Shown here: piece after piece, positions 1 through 6,676 of the stretch
How positions within the stretch are numbered: position 1 is the first letter of the stretch
Layout: every line of letters starts with the position of its first letter
Assembly: GCA_023666975.1 (NCBI GenBank)
Contig: JAMPAW010000084.1
Location: forward strand, 1-14,163
DNA length: 14,163 nt
Direction: 5' to 3'
Source: Clostridium sp.
GTDB taxonomy: Bacteria > Bacillota_A > Clostridia > Lachnospirales > Lachnospiraceae
Position numbers and translations under genes: made by a program
Notes under the pieces: model-generated
What the model was told of the DNA's origin: nothing
Database searches by the model: none
What the model saw: only the letters and a program-made list of their open reading frames with translations

Positions 1-837
1 GCACGGTATGATGGTGATGTATGGGAAGATTTCTTCGCAAGTCCGGGGCGGTTTGACTTTGAACCGCTGCCTCTGGGAGTTATTGTCACGGTAGCGGGAA
101 CCGGCAGTGAATGTAACGGCGGCGCAGTGATTACCAATGAAGAGAAGAAAGTGAAAACAGGACGTGATTATCCGCAGTGCAATCCGAAATTTGCCCTGTT
201 AGACCCGGTGTATACTTACAGCGTTCCGAAATTCCAGATGGTGTCCGGGGGATTTGATACGCTGTCCCATATCATGGAGATTTATTTCAGTGAGCCGGAC
301 GAGGATAATGTGTCCGATGAGATTGCCGAGGCACTGATGAGAAATGTGATCCGCAATCTGCGGGCGGCGGTTCAAAATCCGGAAGATTATGTGGCGAGAA
401 GCAATCTGATGTGGGATTCCACGATGGCAGAGAACCGGATTATCAAACTGGGTAAACGGACGGATTTTGAATGTCATCAGATGGAACATCAGTTAGGGGC
501 ATATACGGACTGCAATCATGGGGCGGGGCTGGCTGTGCTGCATCCGGTGTATTACCGCCATATTTACCGGGACGGACTGGCAAAGTTCAAACGTTTTGCG
601 GAGAATGTATGGGAGATAGAAACGGAGGGAAAGAGTGATGAGGAAATTGCCGGGGCTGGCGTGGAGGCACTGGCAGATTTTATCCGGGAAATCGGTCTTC
701 CGACCAGCTTGCGTGAGCTGGGTATCGGGGAAGATACAGACTTAAAAGCAGTTGCGGATTCCTGTGCCATTGTGCCGGACAGTTATAAAAAAATGACACA
801 TGAGGAAATTTACCATATTCTGCTGGAATCGATGTAA
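1..837 (+). CDS. Iron-containing alcohol dehydrogenase, BDH/YqhD type (5' partial)
   Basis: The frame is open from the first base, so the gene begins before the window. The product should reduce aldehydes or ketones to alcohols with NAD(P)H, using a divalent metal. The 279 visible residues include the nucleotide-binding motif TVAGTGSE and all four expected metal ligands: Asp86 and His90 in GGFDTLSH, His159 in CHQMEH and His173 in CNHG. Their spacings (4, 69 and 14 residues) equal those I recall for Asp194/His198/His267/His281 of E. coli YqhD, which implies about 108 missing N-terminal residues and a full-length enzyme. A GTG at 127 could be mistaken for a start, but coding clearly continues upstream of it. 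The next gene follows after 55 bp on the same strand. Substrate is not determinable; butanol or other short-chain aldehyde reductases are the closest family names. Confidence 0.93.
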   Translation, partial: ARYDGDVWEDFFASPGRFDFEPLPLGVIVTVAGTGSECNGGAVITNEEKKVKTGRDYPQCNPKFALLDPVYTYSVPKFQMVSGGFDTLSHIMEIYFSEPDEDNVSDEIAEALMRNVIRNLRAAVQNPEDYVARSNLMWDSTMAENRIIKLGKRTDFECHQMEHQLGAYTDCNHGAGLAVLHPVYYRHIYRDGLAKFKRFAENVWEIETEGKSDEEIAGAGVEALADFIREIGLPTSLRELGIGEDTDLKAVADSCAIVPDSYKKMTHEEIYHILLESM

Positions 838-892
838 GAAGTCATTTAGAAAAATGTTGAAGCCGCAAAAGGCGGCAGAAATGGAGGAAATT

Positions 893-1345
893 ATGAGCAT
901 TTTATTTATCAACGGAAGTCCAAACAAGGACGGCAACACAGTGAAACTGGCAGGAGATTTACTGGCAGGGAAGGAGTATGACACCCTGCATCTGGTGGAT
1001 TACAAAATCTATTCCTATGGGCAGGAATACGAAGATGACCAGTTTATGGAAGTGATTGGCAAAATCAGACAGGCAGATACGGTTGTGCTTGGTTCTCCGC
1101 TTTACTGGCACAGCATGAGCGGTTCCGTGAGAAACCTGTTAGACCGTTCCTACGGTGTGATTGCGGAAAAAGAGTTTCAGGGAAAGAAGTTGTTCTTTGT
1201 CTTTCAGGGAGCTTCTCCGACAAAAGAACAGCTTGCAGCCGGAGAGTATACAGCGAGCAGATATGGGATGCTGTATGGAATGGATTATCAGGGGATGGCA
1301 ACAAATAAAGCAGAAGCGCAGAAGCTGGCAGGGAAGATAAGCTGA
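893..1345 (+). CDS. Flavodoxin-fold NAD(P)H-dependent oxidoreductase
   Basis: A 150-residue single-domain flavoprotein of the NADPH-dependent FMN reductase/flavodoxin-like superfamily. The FMN phosphate-binding loop NGSPNKDGNT lies at residues 7-16, and the second flavin-contacting segment contains SPLYWHSMSG with NLLDR after it. Such proteins transfer electrons from NAD(P)H through FMN to quinones, nitro or azo compounds; the substrate here cannot be read. I chose ATG 893 because GGAGG (883-887) stands just upstream and the flavodoxin beta-1 strand (SILFING) begins immediately. The frame is open further upstream but overlaps the dehydrogenase. It lies 55 bp after the dehydrogenase and probably shares its transcript. 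A perfect 10-bp inverted repeat spans its stop codon. Confidence 0.87.
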   Translation: MSILFINGSPNKDGNTVKLAGDLLAGKEYDTLHLVDYKIYSYGQEYEDDQFMEVIGKIRQADTVVLGSPLYWHSMSGSVRNLLDRSYGVIAEKEFQGKKLFFVFQGASPTKEQLAAGEYTASRYGMLYGMDYQGMATNKAEAQKLAGKIS

Positions 1346-1372
1346 AAAAATGATTCATTACATTTCAGCTTA
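1338..1372 (+). repeat. 10-bp inverted repeat spanning a stop codon
   Basis: TAAGCTGAAA (1338-1347) and TTTCAGCTTA (1363-1372) are perfect inverted copies separated by 15 nt. The left arm includes the TGA stop of the flavoprotein gene. An A-run rather than a T-run follows the right arm, so this is not a standard intrinsic terminator on the + strand. A stabilising 3' mRNA hairpin or a protein site is possible. Confidence 0.5.
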
Positions 1373-1434
1373 AAAAAATTAATCAGTGTGCAGTATAAAT
1401 TGATAACAATAAAACAGAAAAGGAGAGAGTGAAA

Positions 1435-2289
1435 ATGAGTAATCAAATGTATGTGAAATTAAACAATGGGGTGGAAATGCCAATGGCAGGGATTGGTACT
1501 TTTATGCTAAGCCCGGATGAGGCAGAGGCTTCCTGCGTGAGCGCGCTTGCCGATGGCTACAGGCTGATTGATACTGCCAATGCCTATGTCAATGAAAAGG
1601 CAGTTGGGCGTGCCATGAAAAAATCCGGTCTTGACCGAAAAGAAATATTTTTGGAGACGAAAATCTGGCCTTCGTTCTACAACCAGTCTGATGCAGTGGA
1701 AAAGACATTGCAGCGGCTTGACACCGATTATATTGACCTTTTGCTGATTCATCAGCCGGCAGGTGATTATGTTGCGGGATACAAATTGATGGAAAAGGCA
1801 TATAAAGAGGGAAAAGTGAAAGCAATCGGCTTATCCAATTTTAATGAGGAACAGATTCGGGAGATTTTAAGTATCTGTGAGGTTAAACCGGCTGTTTTAC
1901 AGACGGAAACGCACCCTTATTTTCAAGAAGAGGGGTTAAAGGCTTTTTTGGCAAAAGAGGATATTGTCATTCAGGCATGGTTTCCGTTAGGGCATGGCGA
2001 TACGGCATTGATTCAGGAACCGGTATTTTCCAAACTGGCAGAAAAGTATGGCAAGAGCAATGCACAGATTATTCTGCGCTGGCATGTGCAGGCAGGAAAC
2101 GTGGTCATTCCGGGTTCTAAAAATCCAGACCATATCCGTGCGAATTTTGATTTGTTTGATTTTGAACTGACGGCAGAGGAGATGCAGGAAATACAGGCAC
2201 TCAACAAGGATAAGAGATATTACACCAGTACACCGGAAATGCTGAAAGGCTATGCAGAGATGGTGCCGCCTGTGGATGAGCAGAAATAA
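1435..2289 (+). CDS. Aldo/keto reductase
   Basis: A 284-residue NADPH-dependent carbonyl reductase with the (beta/alpha)8 fold, the usual length for bacterial 2,5-diketogluconate-reductase-like members. The catalytic tetrad is complete: Asp46 and Tyr51 in DTANAYVNE, Lys76 in ETKIWP and His106 in LLLIHQP. The C-terminal NADPH phosphate-binding segment VVIPGSKNPDHIRANFDLF is also present. I start at ATG 1435 (MSNQMYV) because AGGAGAG (1421-1427) is 7 nt upstream; the in-frame GTG at 1429 overlaps the Shine-Dalgarno region too closely. The gene sits 89 bp after the flavoprotein gene and close to the hydrolase gene, fitting a small-molecule reduction cluster. Substrate unknown. A separate remnant of another aldo/keto reductase lies at 6677-6814. 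Confidence 0.95.
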   Translation: MSNQMYVKLNNGVEMPMAGIGTFMLSPDEAEASCVSALADGYRLIDTANAYVNEKAVGRAMKKSGLDRKEIFLETKIWPSFYNQSDAVEKTLQRLDTDYIDLLLIHQPAGDYVAGYKLMEKAYKEGKVKAIGLSNFNEEQIREILSICEVKPAVLQTETHPYFQEEGLKAFLAKEDIVIQAWFPLGHGDTALIQEPVFSKLAEKYGKSNAQIILRWHVQAGNVVIPGSKNPDHIRANFDLFDFELTAEEMQEIQALNKDKRYYTSTPEMLKGYAEMVPPVDEQK

Positions 2290-2296
2290 GTGTAAG

Positions 2297-2333
2297 AAGA
2301 ACGCACACAGTCATATGCTGTTATAGCGTTCTT
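2297..2333 (+). repeat. Hairpin between reductase and hydrolase genes
   Basis: AAGAACGC (2297-2304) pairs perfectly with GCGTTCTT (2326-2333), and ACAG/CTGT can extend the stem inside. No T-run follows (TTCTTCCC), so it may be a weak terminator or an mRNA processing or stability stem rather than a strong transcription stop. Confidence 0.45.
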
Positions 2334-2377
2334 CCCATCGAGAGCGGAATGGTTACTTATATCGGGAGGCATGAAAG

Positions 2378-3451
2378 ATGGATATCAGAAAAATCATTTT
2401 ATGCTTTGCCATTGTCATACTGGTTGTTGTGGGAACGATATGCAGCGTAAGACAGTCGGAAAAGCCAGATCATACTGCACCGGGAAAGGATGGGGAAGCG
2501 GTGAATGCATCAGAAGATATTCCGGATACATTGGAGAAGGTGTCGGATGAATATAAAAATACATCGGACAAGGCAGTGTTCACACAGGATTCTACCGTAA
2601 AGGAAGTGATATCCGATCCTTCCTTTGGGGATTTTGGGCGGCTGCTTTTTCCGGTAGACCGCACGGTATCAGAAGATGATACTTTATCGGAAATCTCATC
2701 AAGTGATGTTTATGTCTGGTATTCCAATATCCATCCGGGGAAAACGGTGGAGATTGTGAACCATCTGAAAGCAAGGGCAGATGCGGGTGAGCAAATTTAT
2801 TTCCCAATTTATTCTGAGGAGGAAATCCGTCAAGATGCCTCCAAAGCAGACACAGGGTTGTTTTACTTTGGCGGTACGCCGGGAGAGAAATTCGCCGTTA
2901 TGAATGCAGGCGGCGGTTTTATGTATGTGGGCGCCATGCACGACAGTTTTCCCCATGCGCTGGAAGCCAGCAAACAAGGTTATAATGCCTTTGCGCTGAT
3001 TTACCGTCCGGATGATCCATACGAAGATTTGGCAAGGGCGGTTGTTTATCTGTATGACCATGCAGAGGAACTGGGGATACAGGCGGACGGCTATTCCCTC
3101 TGGGGCGGTTCTGCCGGGGCAAGGATGGCGGCTGTTCTGGGGAATAAAGACTATCTTCAGGAGTTGACGGGAAGAACTGATATACCGCAGGCGGCAGCGG
3201 TCATTATGCAGTATACAGGCTATACGGATGTGTCAAATGCGGATGCGCCGACCTATGCCTGCGTGGGTACCCGTGATGGGATCGCCTTATGGAATACGAT
3301 GAAAGACCGGTTGGACAGGCTGAAAAAGCTGGGGATTCCGACAGAATTTCACAAGTATGATGGATTATCTCACGGTTTTGGGCTTGGAACGGGAACGGCA
3401 GCGGAAGGGTGGGTTTATGATGCGGTAAAGTTTTGGGAAGATAATCAATAA
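2378..3451 (+). CDS. Membrane-anchored alpha/beta-hydrolase (esterase/lipase-like)
   Basis: A 357-residue protein with an uncleaved-looking N-terminal anchor (residues 5-22, hydrophobic, no clear lipobox because Ile precedes Cys22) and a polar linker of about 90 residues. The catalytic domain starts near residue 110. The oxyanion-loop motif AGGGF (177-181) stands where esterases of the hormone-sensitive-lipase and BD-FAE types have HGGGF. The nucleophile elbow is GGSAG with Ser245; Asp300 (VGTRD) and His332 (SHGF) complete a likely triad. It is probably extracytoplasmic and cleaves acyl esters; the natural substrate is unknown. ATG 2378 has GGGAGG at 2364-2369; an ATG at 2371 is out of frame. 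It is the last gene of the first + strand run. Confidence 0.88.
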   Translation: MDIRKIILCFAIVILVVVGTICSVRQSEKPDHTAPGKDGEAVNASEDIPDTLEKVSDEYKNTSDKAVFTQDSTVKEVISDPSFGDFGRLLFPVDRTVSEDDTLSEISSSDVYVWYSNIHPGKTVEIVNHLKARADAGEQIYFPIYSEEEIRQDASKADTGLFYFGGTPGEKFAVMNAGGGFMYVGAMHDSFPHALEASKQGYNAFALIYRPDDPYEDLARAVVYLYDHAEELGIQADGYSLWGGSAGARMAAVLGNKDYLQELTGRTDIPQAAAVIMQYTGYTDVSNADAPTYACVGTRDGIALWNTMKDRLDRLKKLGIPTEFHKYDGLSHGFGLGTGTAAEGWVYDAVKFWEDNQ

Positions 3452-3485
3452 GATTTGCAGAATAATAAAACCGGGTAGATTGCGA

Positions 3486-3514
3486 TTGACATATTTTGCG
3501 AACCGTTGTACTAT
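3486..3514 (+). promoter_or_regulatory. Sigma-A type promoter
   Basis: TTGACA (3486-3491) and TACTAT (3509-3514, within TACTATAAT) are separated by 17 nt. The -35 box is a perfect consensus match. Transcription would begin near 3521, just ahead of a foldable untranslated region with its own terminator. Confidence 0.75.
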
Positions 3515-3520
3515 AATAAT

Positions 3521-3690
3521 GATGATAGGCAACGATGAGTGTCTGTCAAAGTGCTGATACAGGATGTTGTGCCAGAGGGCAGTGTCCTGCGAACTTTATA
3601 AGGGTTTGGCATTTACCACAATCTGGCTAGATAACCAGTGGTTGTTGAAAGAAAATGCCAGAAAGGCTCTGTTTTGGCAGAGCTTTTCTT
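3521..3690 (+). ncRNA. Candidate structured small RNA or leader RNA, family not recognised
   Basis: Between the promoter at 3486-3514 and an intrinsic terminator lie about 165 nt rich in nested pairing and with no convincing reading frame. GGCATTT (3608-3614) pairs with AAATGCC (3653-3659), enclosing smaller stems such as CTGG/CCAG and ACCA/TGGT. Further upstream, AGGGC/GTCCT with a 3-nt loop and GG-CAAC/GTTG-CC are possible. I compared it by eye with remembered consensus features of T-box, c-di-GMP, ZTP, THF, fluoride, guanidine and 6S RNAs and saw none. It could be an independent sRNA or an attenuating leader for the ORF at 3718. Confidence 0.55.
3662..3690 (+). terminator. Intrinsic terminator of the candidate RNA
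   Basis: AAAGGCTCTG (3662-3671) pairs with CAGAGCTTTT (3678-3687) over ten pairs, one of them G-U, around the loop TTTTGG. TTTTCTT runs through and past the right arm. It lies 28 bp before the next start codon, so transcription from 3521 would end before the ORF unless it reads through. Confidence 0.78.
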
Positions 3691-3717
3691 AATGCAAAAA
3701 ACAGACGGGATGAGGAT

Positions 3718-4245
3718 ATGTATACGATATACGATTGTGTTAATTCATTCTGCTCACTGCTTGATACGGAATACCATCTGGTCTTGGGGCGGAAAGGTGT
3801 TGCGGTGGAGTCATCTGACCATTACTATAAGATTGCAGAAAGGATAGAATTGCTTCCGCATCTGGAAGATTTGTTCGATAGCAATGATACTGTGTTTAAA
3901 TATAATGAGAAAATAAACGCTTTTTCCATGATACAGGCAGATTATTTGATGAAAAACCGGATTCAGGATAAAAATGTTTTTCTTTTTTTGGCAAAAGATA
4001 CGAGTGAGCAGGCATTAAGGTTTTCTTTCCAGAGTGAAAAGAGACATATCTATTTTTTCCAGCAAGTCAGAAGGGAGGCACTTTTTTGTAATATTTATAC
4101 TGCTGCTTCGGAAAGTAAGCTCGGTATAGATTTCCTGCCGGACTGTTTTACGGAAGATGGCAAAAATTTTTCCGGGAGGTTTGGGAGTAATATTGCGGAT
4201 ATCTTCTTTCTTTTTGGTCATTGTATTTCTCCTATGAATATGTGA
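3718..4245 (+). CDS. Uncharacterised protein, possibly a shortened PBECR4-like nuclease
   Basis: A 175-residue soluble ORF. Residues 1-30 (ending EYHLVLGRKG) and 36-80 (ERIELLPHLE, DSNDTVFKYN, QADYLMKN) resemble, from memory, the start and the C-terminal half of PBECR4 proteins (phage-type Barnase/EndoU/ColicinE5-D/RelE-like nuclease domain). In the members I recall, these parts are separated by a longer segment with a conserved His-Leu-x-Gly-Leu motif. Here they abut near residue 31, suggesting an internal in-frame deletion. The C-terminus from residue 100 matches nothing I recognise. ATG 3718 has only a weak GGGATGAGG ahead of it; an upstream ATG at 3655 falls inside an RNA stem. The gene follows the candidate RNA and its terminator. 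The family call is tentative and function may be lost. Confidence 0.55.
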   Translation: MYTIYDCVNSFCSLLDTEYHLVLGRKGVAVESSDHYYKIAERIELLPHLEDLFDSNDTVFKYNEKINAFSMIQADYLMKNRIQDKNVFLFLAKDTSEQALRFSFQSEKRHIYFFQQVRREALFCNIYTAASESKLGIDFLPDCFTEDGKNFSGRFGSNIADIFFLFGHCISPMNM

Positions 4246-4274
4246 ACAAAATAGGGCATTCACATGGAAATTTG

Positions 4275-4315
4275 AAAAGGCGGTCTATCTACCGCAGCAG
4301 ATAATCCCGCCTTTT
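4275..4315 (+). terminator. Terminator-like hairpin after the PBECR4-like ORF
   Basis: AAAAGGCGG (4275-4283) and CCGCCTTTT (4307-4315) form a perfect 9-bp stem; TATCT/AGATA (4286-4290, 4299-4303) can continue it inside. The arm carries T residues, but CGTGACTG rather than more T follows. It could act in either direction. Confidence 0.5.
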
Positions 4316-4324
4316 CGTGACTGA

Positions 4325-4432
4325 TTTTTCCGTTGTCCGCCAACCGTCCGGCGCCCGAAGTCCGGAATGGATATCTGGTTTTTCCGTTGCCAGCCAACCG
4401 TCCAGCGCCCGAAGTCTGGAATGAATTTCGGA
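4325..4432. repeat. Two tandem 54-bp repeat units with a covarying stem
   Basis: Unit 1 (from 4325) and unit 2 (from 4379) share TTTTTCCGTTG, CCAACCGTCC and GCGCCCGAAGT at exactly 54-bp spacing. Each unit contains a 5-bp stem around the same 10-nt loop: TCCGG/CCGGA in unit 1 (4347-4351, 4362-4366) and TCCAG/CTGGA in unit 2 (4401-4405, 4416-4420). The substitutions change one G-C pair to A-T and keep the pairing. The - strand is open across both copies and would encode an 18-residue repeat around PDFGRRTVGGQRKNQ, but no ribosome binding site supports translation. A dispersed extragenic palindromic element is the likeliest class. Confidence 0.72.
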
Positions 4433-4453
4433 TTGATTGTGTCAGCCCACATG

Positions 4454-4481
4454 ATAAGCATATAGCTCATCTATTGCTTAT
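4454..4481. repeat. Inverted repeat in non-coding spacer
   Basis: ATAAGCA (4454-4460) pairs with TGCTTAT (4475-4481). ATAG/CTAT continues the stem after a single-base bulge, leaving the loop CTCAT. It is A/T-rich, with no T-run that would make it a terminator. Confidence 0.4.
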
Positions 4482-4806
4482 AGTATACACAGAATGAGAG
4501 GATTATGCAAATGTTTTTTGATAACCGGAAGGGTTTTATATTGCGAGGGAGGTGGTTGTCGCATAACAGTCGGGGAAAGCCCGGCAGAAGATTATGTTGT
4601 TGATACCGCTATGGATAAAAGATGAACATTCTGATGTGATTATGATTTTGGAAGAATGTTGGCAATCTGTTTTATGCAGTGCCGTAAAGGAAAACAGGAA
4701 AATGCATCCAAGCATGAGTTTGGGTGCATTTTTTAACGATAGAAAGTTGTCTTGCATCGGGCAATATCTTAGCCTTTCAAAGGTTTTTAAAATTTGACAG
4801 TTTTTG
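4482..4806. other. Non-coding or degraded stretch between repeats and marR promoter
   Basis: No convincing gene is visible. A 67-codon ORF at 4594-4797 (+) lacks a ribosome binding site, runs straight through a strong terminator hairpin and has no recognisable motif. Another short frame ends at a TGA near 4619. The segment may be decayed coding sequence. Confidence 0.5.
4699..4734 (+). terminator. Strong intrinsic terminator
   Basis: AAAATGCATCCAA (4699-4711) pairs with TTGGGTGCATTTT (4720-4732): 13 pairs including one G-T, then T to 4734. It insulates the MarR/MATE transcript from upstream transcription. Confidence 0.78.
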
Positions 4807-4835
4807 TTGACAAGGAAACAATCCTGTGCTAATAT
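4807..4835 (+). promoter_or_regulatory. marR-MATE operon promoter
   Basis: TTGACA (4807-4812) and TAATAT (4830-4835) are 17 nt apart, near-consensus for sigma-A. Transcription would start near 4842, inside the operator half-sites, so a bound repressor would block RNA polymerase directly. Confidence 0.82.
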
Positions 4836-4853
4836 TGTTTCCGAGGAAACAAA
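4814..4853 (+). promoter_or_regulatory. Likely MarR operator made of three half-sites
   Basis: GGAAACAAT (4814-4822) and ATTGTTTCC (4834-4842) are perfect inverted copies; the first fills the -35/-10 spacer and the second overlaps the -10 box. A third copy, GGAAACAAA (4845-4853), lies two bases further on, so TTGTTTCC-GA-GGAAACAA (4835-4852) is an 18-bp palindrome of the size MarR dimers usually bind. The last half-site abuts the Shine-Dalgarno AAAGGAGG (4851-4858). Autorepression by the downstream MarR protein is the natural inference. Confidence 0.75.
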
Positions 4854-4863
4854 GGAGGCCGCT

Positions 4864-5325
4864 ATGGATTTATTAAATTTATTTAGAGAATACGGTGATA
4901 AGCAGGAAATATTAGCAAAACTCAGAGAGGACCAGTCTCTTAGGGGCTACAATAGTTCTGAGCTTCATATCCTCGCTGCGATTGGGGATTTAGAGCAGCC
5001 GAATGTCACTTCCCTTGCAGAGTATATGGGAATGACAAGAGGCGGAATCTGCAAGAACGTAAAGAAACTGACGGATGCAGGTCTGATATCCTCTTATCAG
5101 AAGGATGGTAATGCGAAGAACATATATTACCGTCTGACAGATACAGGAAAGGTTATCTATGAAAAGCATGCAGAAGCTCATAAAGCATGGCTTGCGCGGG
5201 ATATGGCTTTTATAAAAGGTTTTTCGGATGAGCAGCTTTCGCAGATTGCAGATTTTATGAATCAATATATTAAACATATTGATGAGTGTATTAAGGAGAG
5301 TGAAAACAATGGCGAAAGCAGATAG
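4864..5325 (+). CDS. MarR-family transcriptional regulator
   Basis: A 153-residue winged-helix regulator of the MarR family. Residues 31-96 hold the helix-turn-helix and wing (SLAEYMGMTRGGICKNVKKL, then LISSYQKDGNAKN and YYRLTDTGK). The flanking helices form the usual dimerisation domain. ATG 4864 is preceded by AAAGGAGG (4851-4858); upstream in-frame codons lie inside the promoter and operator. It probably represses its own operon through the palindromes at 4814-4853 and releases DNA on binding a small lipophilic ligand. Its last 17 nt overlap the MATE gene, the arrangement seen for MarR-type regulators controlling a cognate exporter, as with MepR/MepA in Staphylococcus aureus. The ligand is unknown. 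Confidence 0.92.
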   Translation: MDLLNLFREYGDKQEILAKLREDQSLRGYNSSELHILAAIGDLEQPNVTSLAEYMGMTRGGICKNVKKLTDAGLISSYQKDGNAKNIYYRLTDTGKVIYEKHAEAHKAWLARDMAFIKGFSDEQLSQIADFMNQYIKHIDECIKESENNGESR

Positions 5326-6676
5326 TAAAGAAATTTTTGAAAATCTGCCTGTACCCAAAGCGGTAAAGGAAATGGCTTTGCCGACTATATTCAGCCAGAT
5401 TATTGTCCTAATCTACAATATGGCAGATACCTTTTATCTTGGAAGAACGAATAATTCTTATATGGTGGCGGGTGCTTCGCTGCTGCTGCCGGTGTTCAAT
5501 ATCTGCCTGTCGCTTGCGGGACTGACAGGGGTTGGCGGAGGAGCATTGATATCACGGCTTCTGGGCGAGGGAAGGGAAGATGAGGCAAAAAAGGTGTCCG
5601 CATTTAGCTTTTATTTATCCATTGCTGTCACTGCTGTATTTTCCATAGCAATGTTGGTATTCATGAAACCGATTCTTGAATTGCTTGGGGCGAGTGACGA
5701 TACCTTTGACTATGCAAGACAGTATGCTTTTTGCGTTATTGTACTTGGCGGGATACCAACTGTGCTTTCCAATGTGATGTCCAATCTGCTTCGGAGTGTC
5801 GGCATGTCAAAAGAGGCGGGCTTTGGCATCACGATGGGAGGAATGATCAATATCGTGCTTGATCCTCTGTTCATGTTTGTGCTTCTCCCCAGGGGAAACG
5901 AGGTATTGGGAGTTGGAATCGCTACACTGATGTCAAACTGCATTGCATGTGCTTACTTTTTTTGTGCTGCATACAGGATTAGAGAACAATCCGTTATCCG
6001 TTTTCGTTTCCGGCACGGCCTGCCTGACAGGAGCAGCATAGGCTCGATATTTAATGTTGGCATTCCTTCGGCGGTTACCACTCTGCTGTTTGATATCGAC
6101 TATGTGGTCATTGATAAGCTGATGGCAGCTTATGATGATATTGCACTTGCTGCCATTGGCATTGTGCTGAAAGTGGAAAGGCTGCCGCTTAATGTCGGTA
6201 TCGGTATCTGTCAGGGAATGATGCCGCTTGTTGCATATAACTATTCTGCGCAGAATCATGAAAGAATGAATCATATCATAAAATTCTCCCTCAAGGTAGG
6301 AATTATCGTCAGTATCATCAGTATTGTGCTATACGAAATCTTTGCAGGAGGCATTATGCGGATCTTTATACCGGAGCAGCAGACGGTATTCTTAGGTACC
6401 GGATTCTTAAGAATCCGATGCCTTGCGACACCGTTAATGTTTATGAGCTTTTTTACGGTATATGTGTTTCAGGGCTTTGGTGAAGGAAATAAATCGCTGT
6501 TTCTCGGTGTGATGCGGTGGGCGGTGTTTAACATTCCGATGCTGTTTATACTGAACCAACTCATTGGAATGTATGGTATTGTCTGGTCGCAGGTGTGTGC
6601 AGACATATTGACCGTGTTACTGTCATTTTATGTATATTATAGATATACGCATGCAGTCTTGCTAAGGGAAAGGTAA
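5309..6676 (+). CDS. MATE-family multidrug exporter 1 (MepA-like)
   Basis: A 455-residue, about 12-helix cation/drug antiporter of the MATE family, extruding cationic or lipophilic drugs with Na+ or H+. Family signatures are MALPTIFSQIIVLIYNMADT near the N-terminus, GVGGGALISRLLGEGR with DEAKK after it, and SNVMSNLLRSVGMSKEAG with NIVLDPLFMF. ATG 5309 has AAGGAGAG (5293-5300) 8 nt upstream and overlaps the end of marR by 17 nt, implying translational coupling and control from the same promoter. Earlier in-frame starts lie inside marR and lack a ribosome binding site. It is paralogous to, but clearly diverged from, the MATE protein at 6863. Confidence 0.95.
   Translation: MAKADSKEIFENLPVPKAVKEMALPTIFSQIIVLIYNMADTFYLGRTNNSYMVAGASLLLPVFNICLSLAGLTGVGGGALISRLLGEGREDEAKKVSAFSFYLSIAVTAVFSIAMLVFMKPILELLGASDDTFDYARQYAFCVIVLGGIPTVLSNVMSNLLRSVGMSKEAGFGITMGGMINIVLDPLFMFVLLPRGNEVLGVGIATLMSNCIACAYFFCAAYRIREQSVIRFRFRHGLPDRSSIGSIFNVGIPSAVTTLLFDIDYVVIDKLMAAYDDIALAAIGIVLKVERLPLNVGIGICQGMMPLVAYNYSAQNHERMNHIIKFSLKVGIIVSIISIVLYEIFAGGIMRIFIPEQQTVFLGTGFLRIRCLATPLMFMSFFTVYVFQGFGEGNKSLFLGVMRWAVFNIPMLFILNQLIGMYGIVWSQVCADILTVLLSFYVYYRYTHAVLLRER

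Noticed and set aside
3638..3847. A 69-codon + strand ORF overlapping the candidate RNA and the PBECR4-like gene
   Set aside because: It lies in a different frame from the better ORF, begins in an RNA stem, lacks a ribosome binding site and has Ile/Trp/Arg-rich nonsense-like composition.
4285..4470. A 61-codon - strand ORF with an internal 18-residue repeat
   Set aside because: The repeat follows from the 54-bp tandem DNA element. There is no ribosome binding site, and the covarying stem is better explained as a nucleic-acid structure. Not called as a gene.
4594..4797. A 67-codon + strand ORF before the marR promoter
   Set aside because: No ribosome binding site and no family motif, and it reads through a strong intrinsic terminator (4699-4734).
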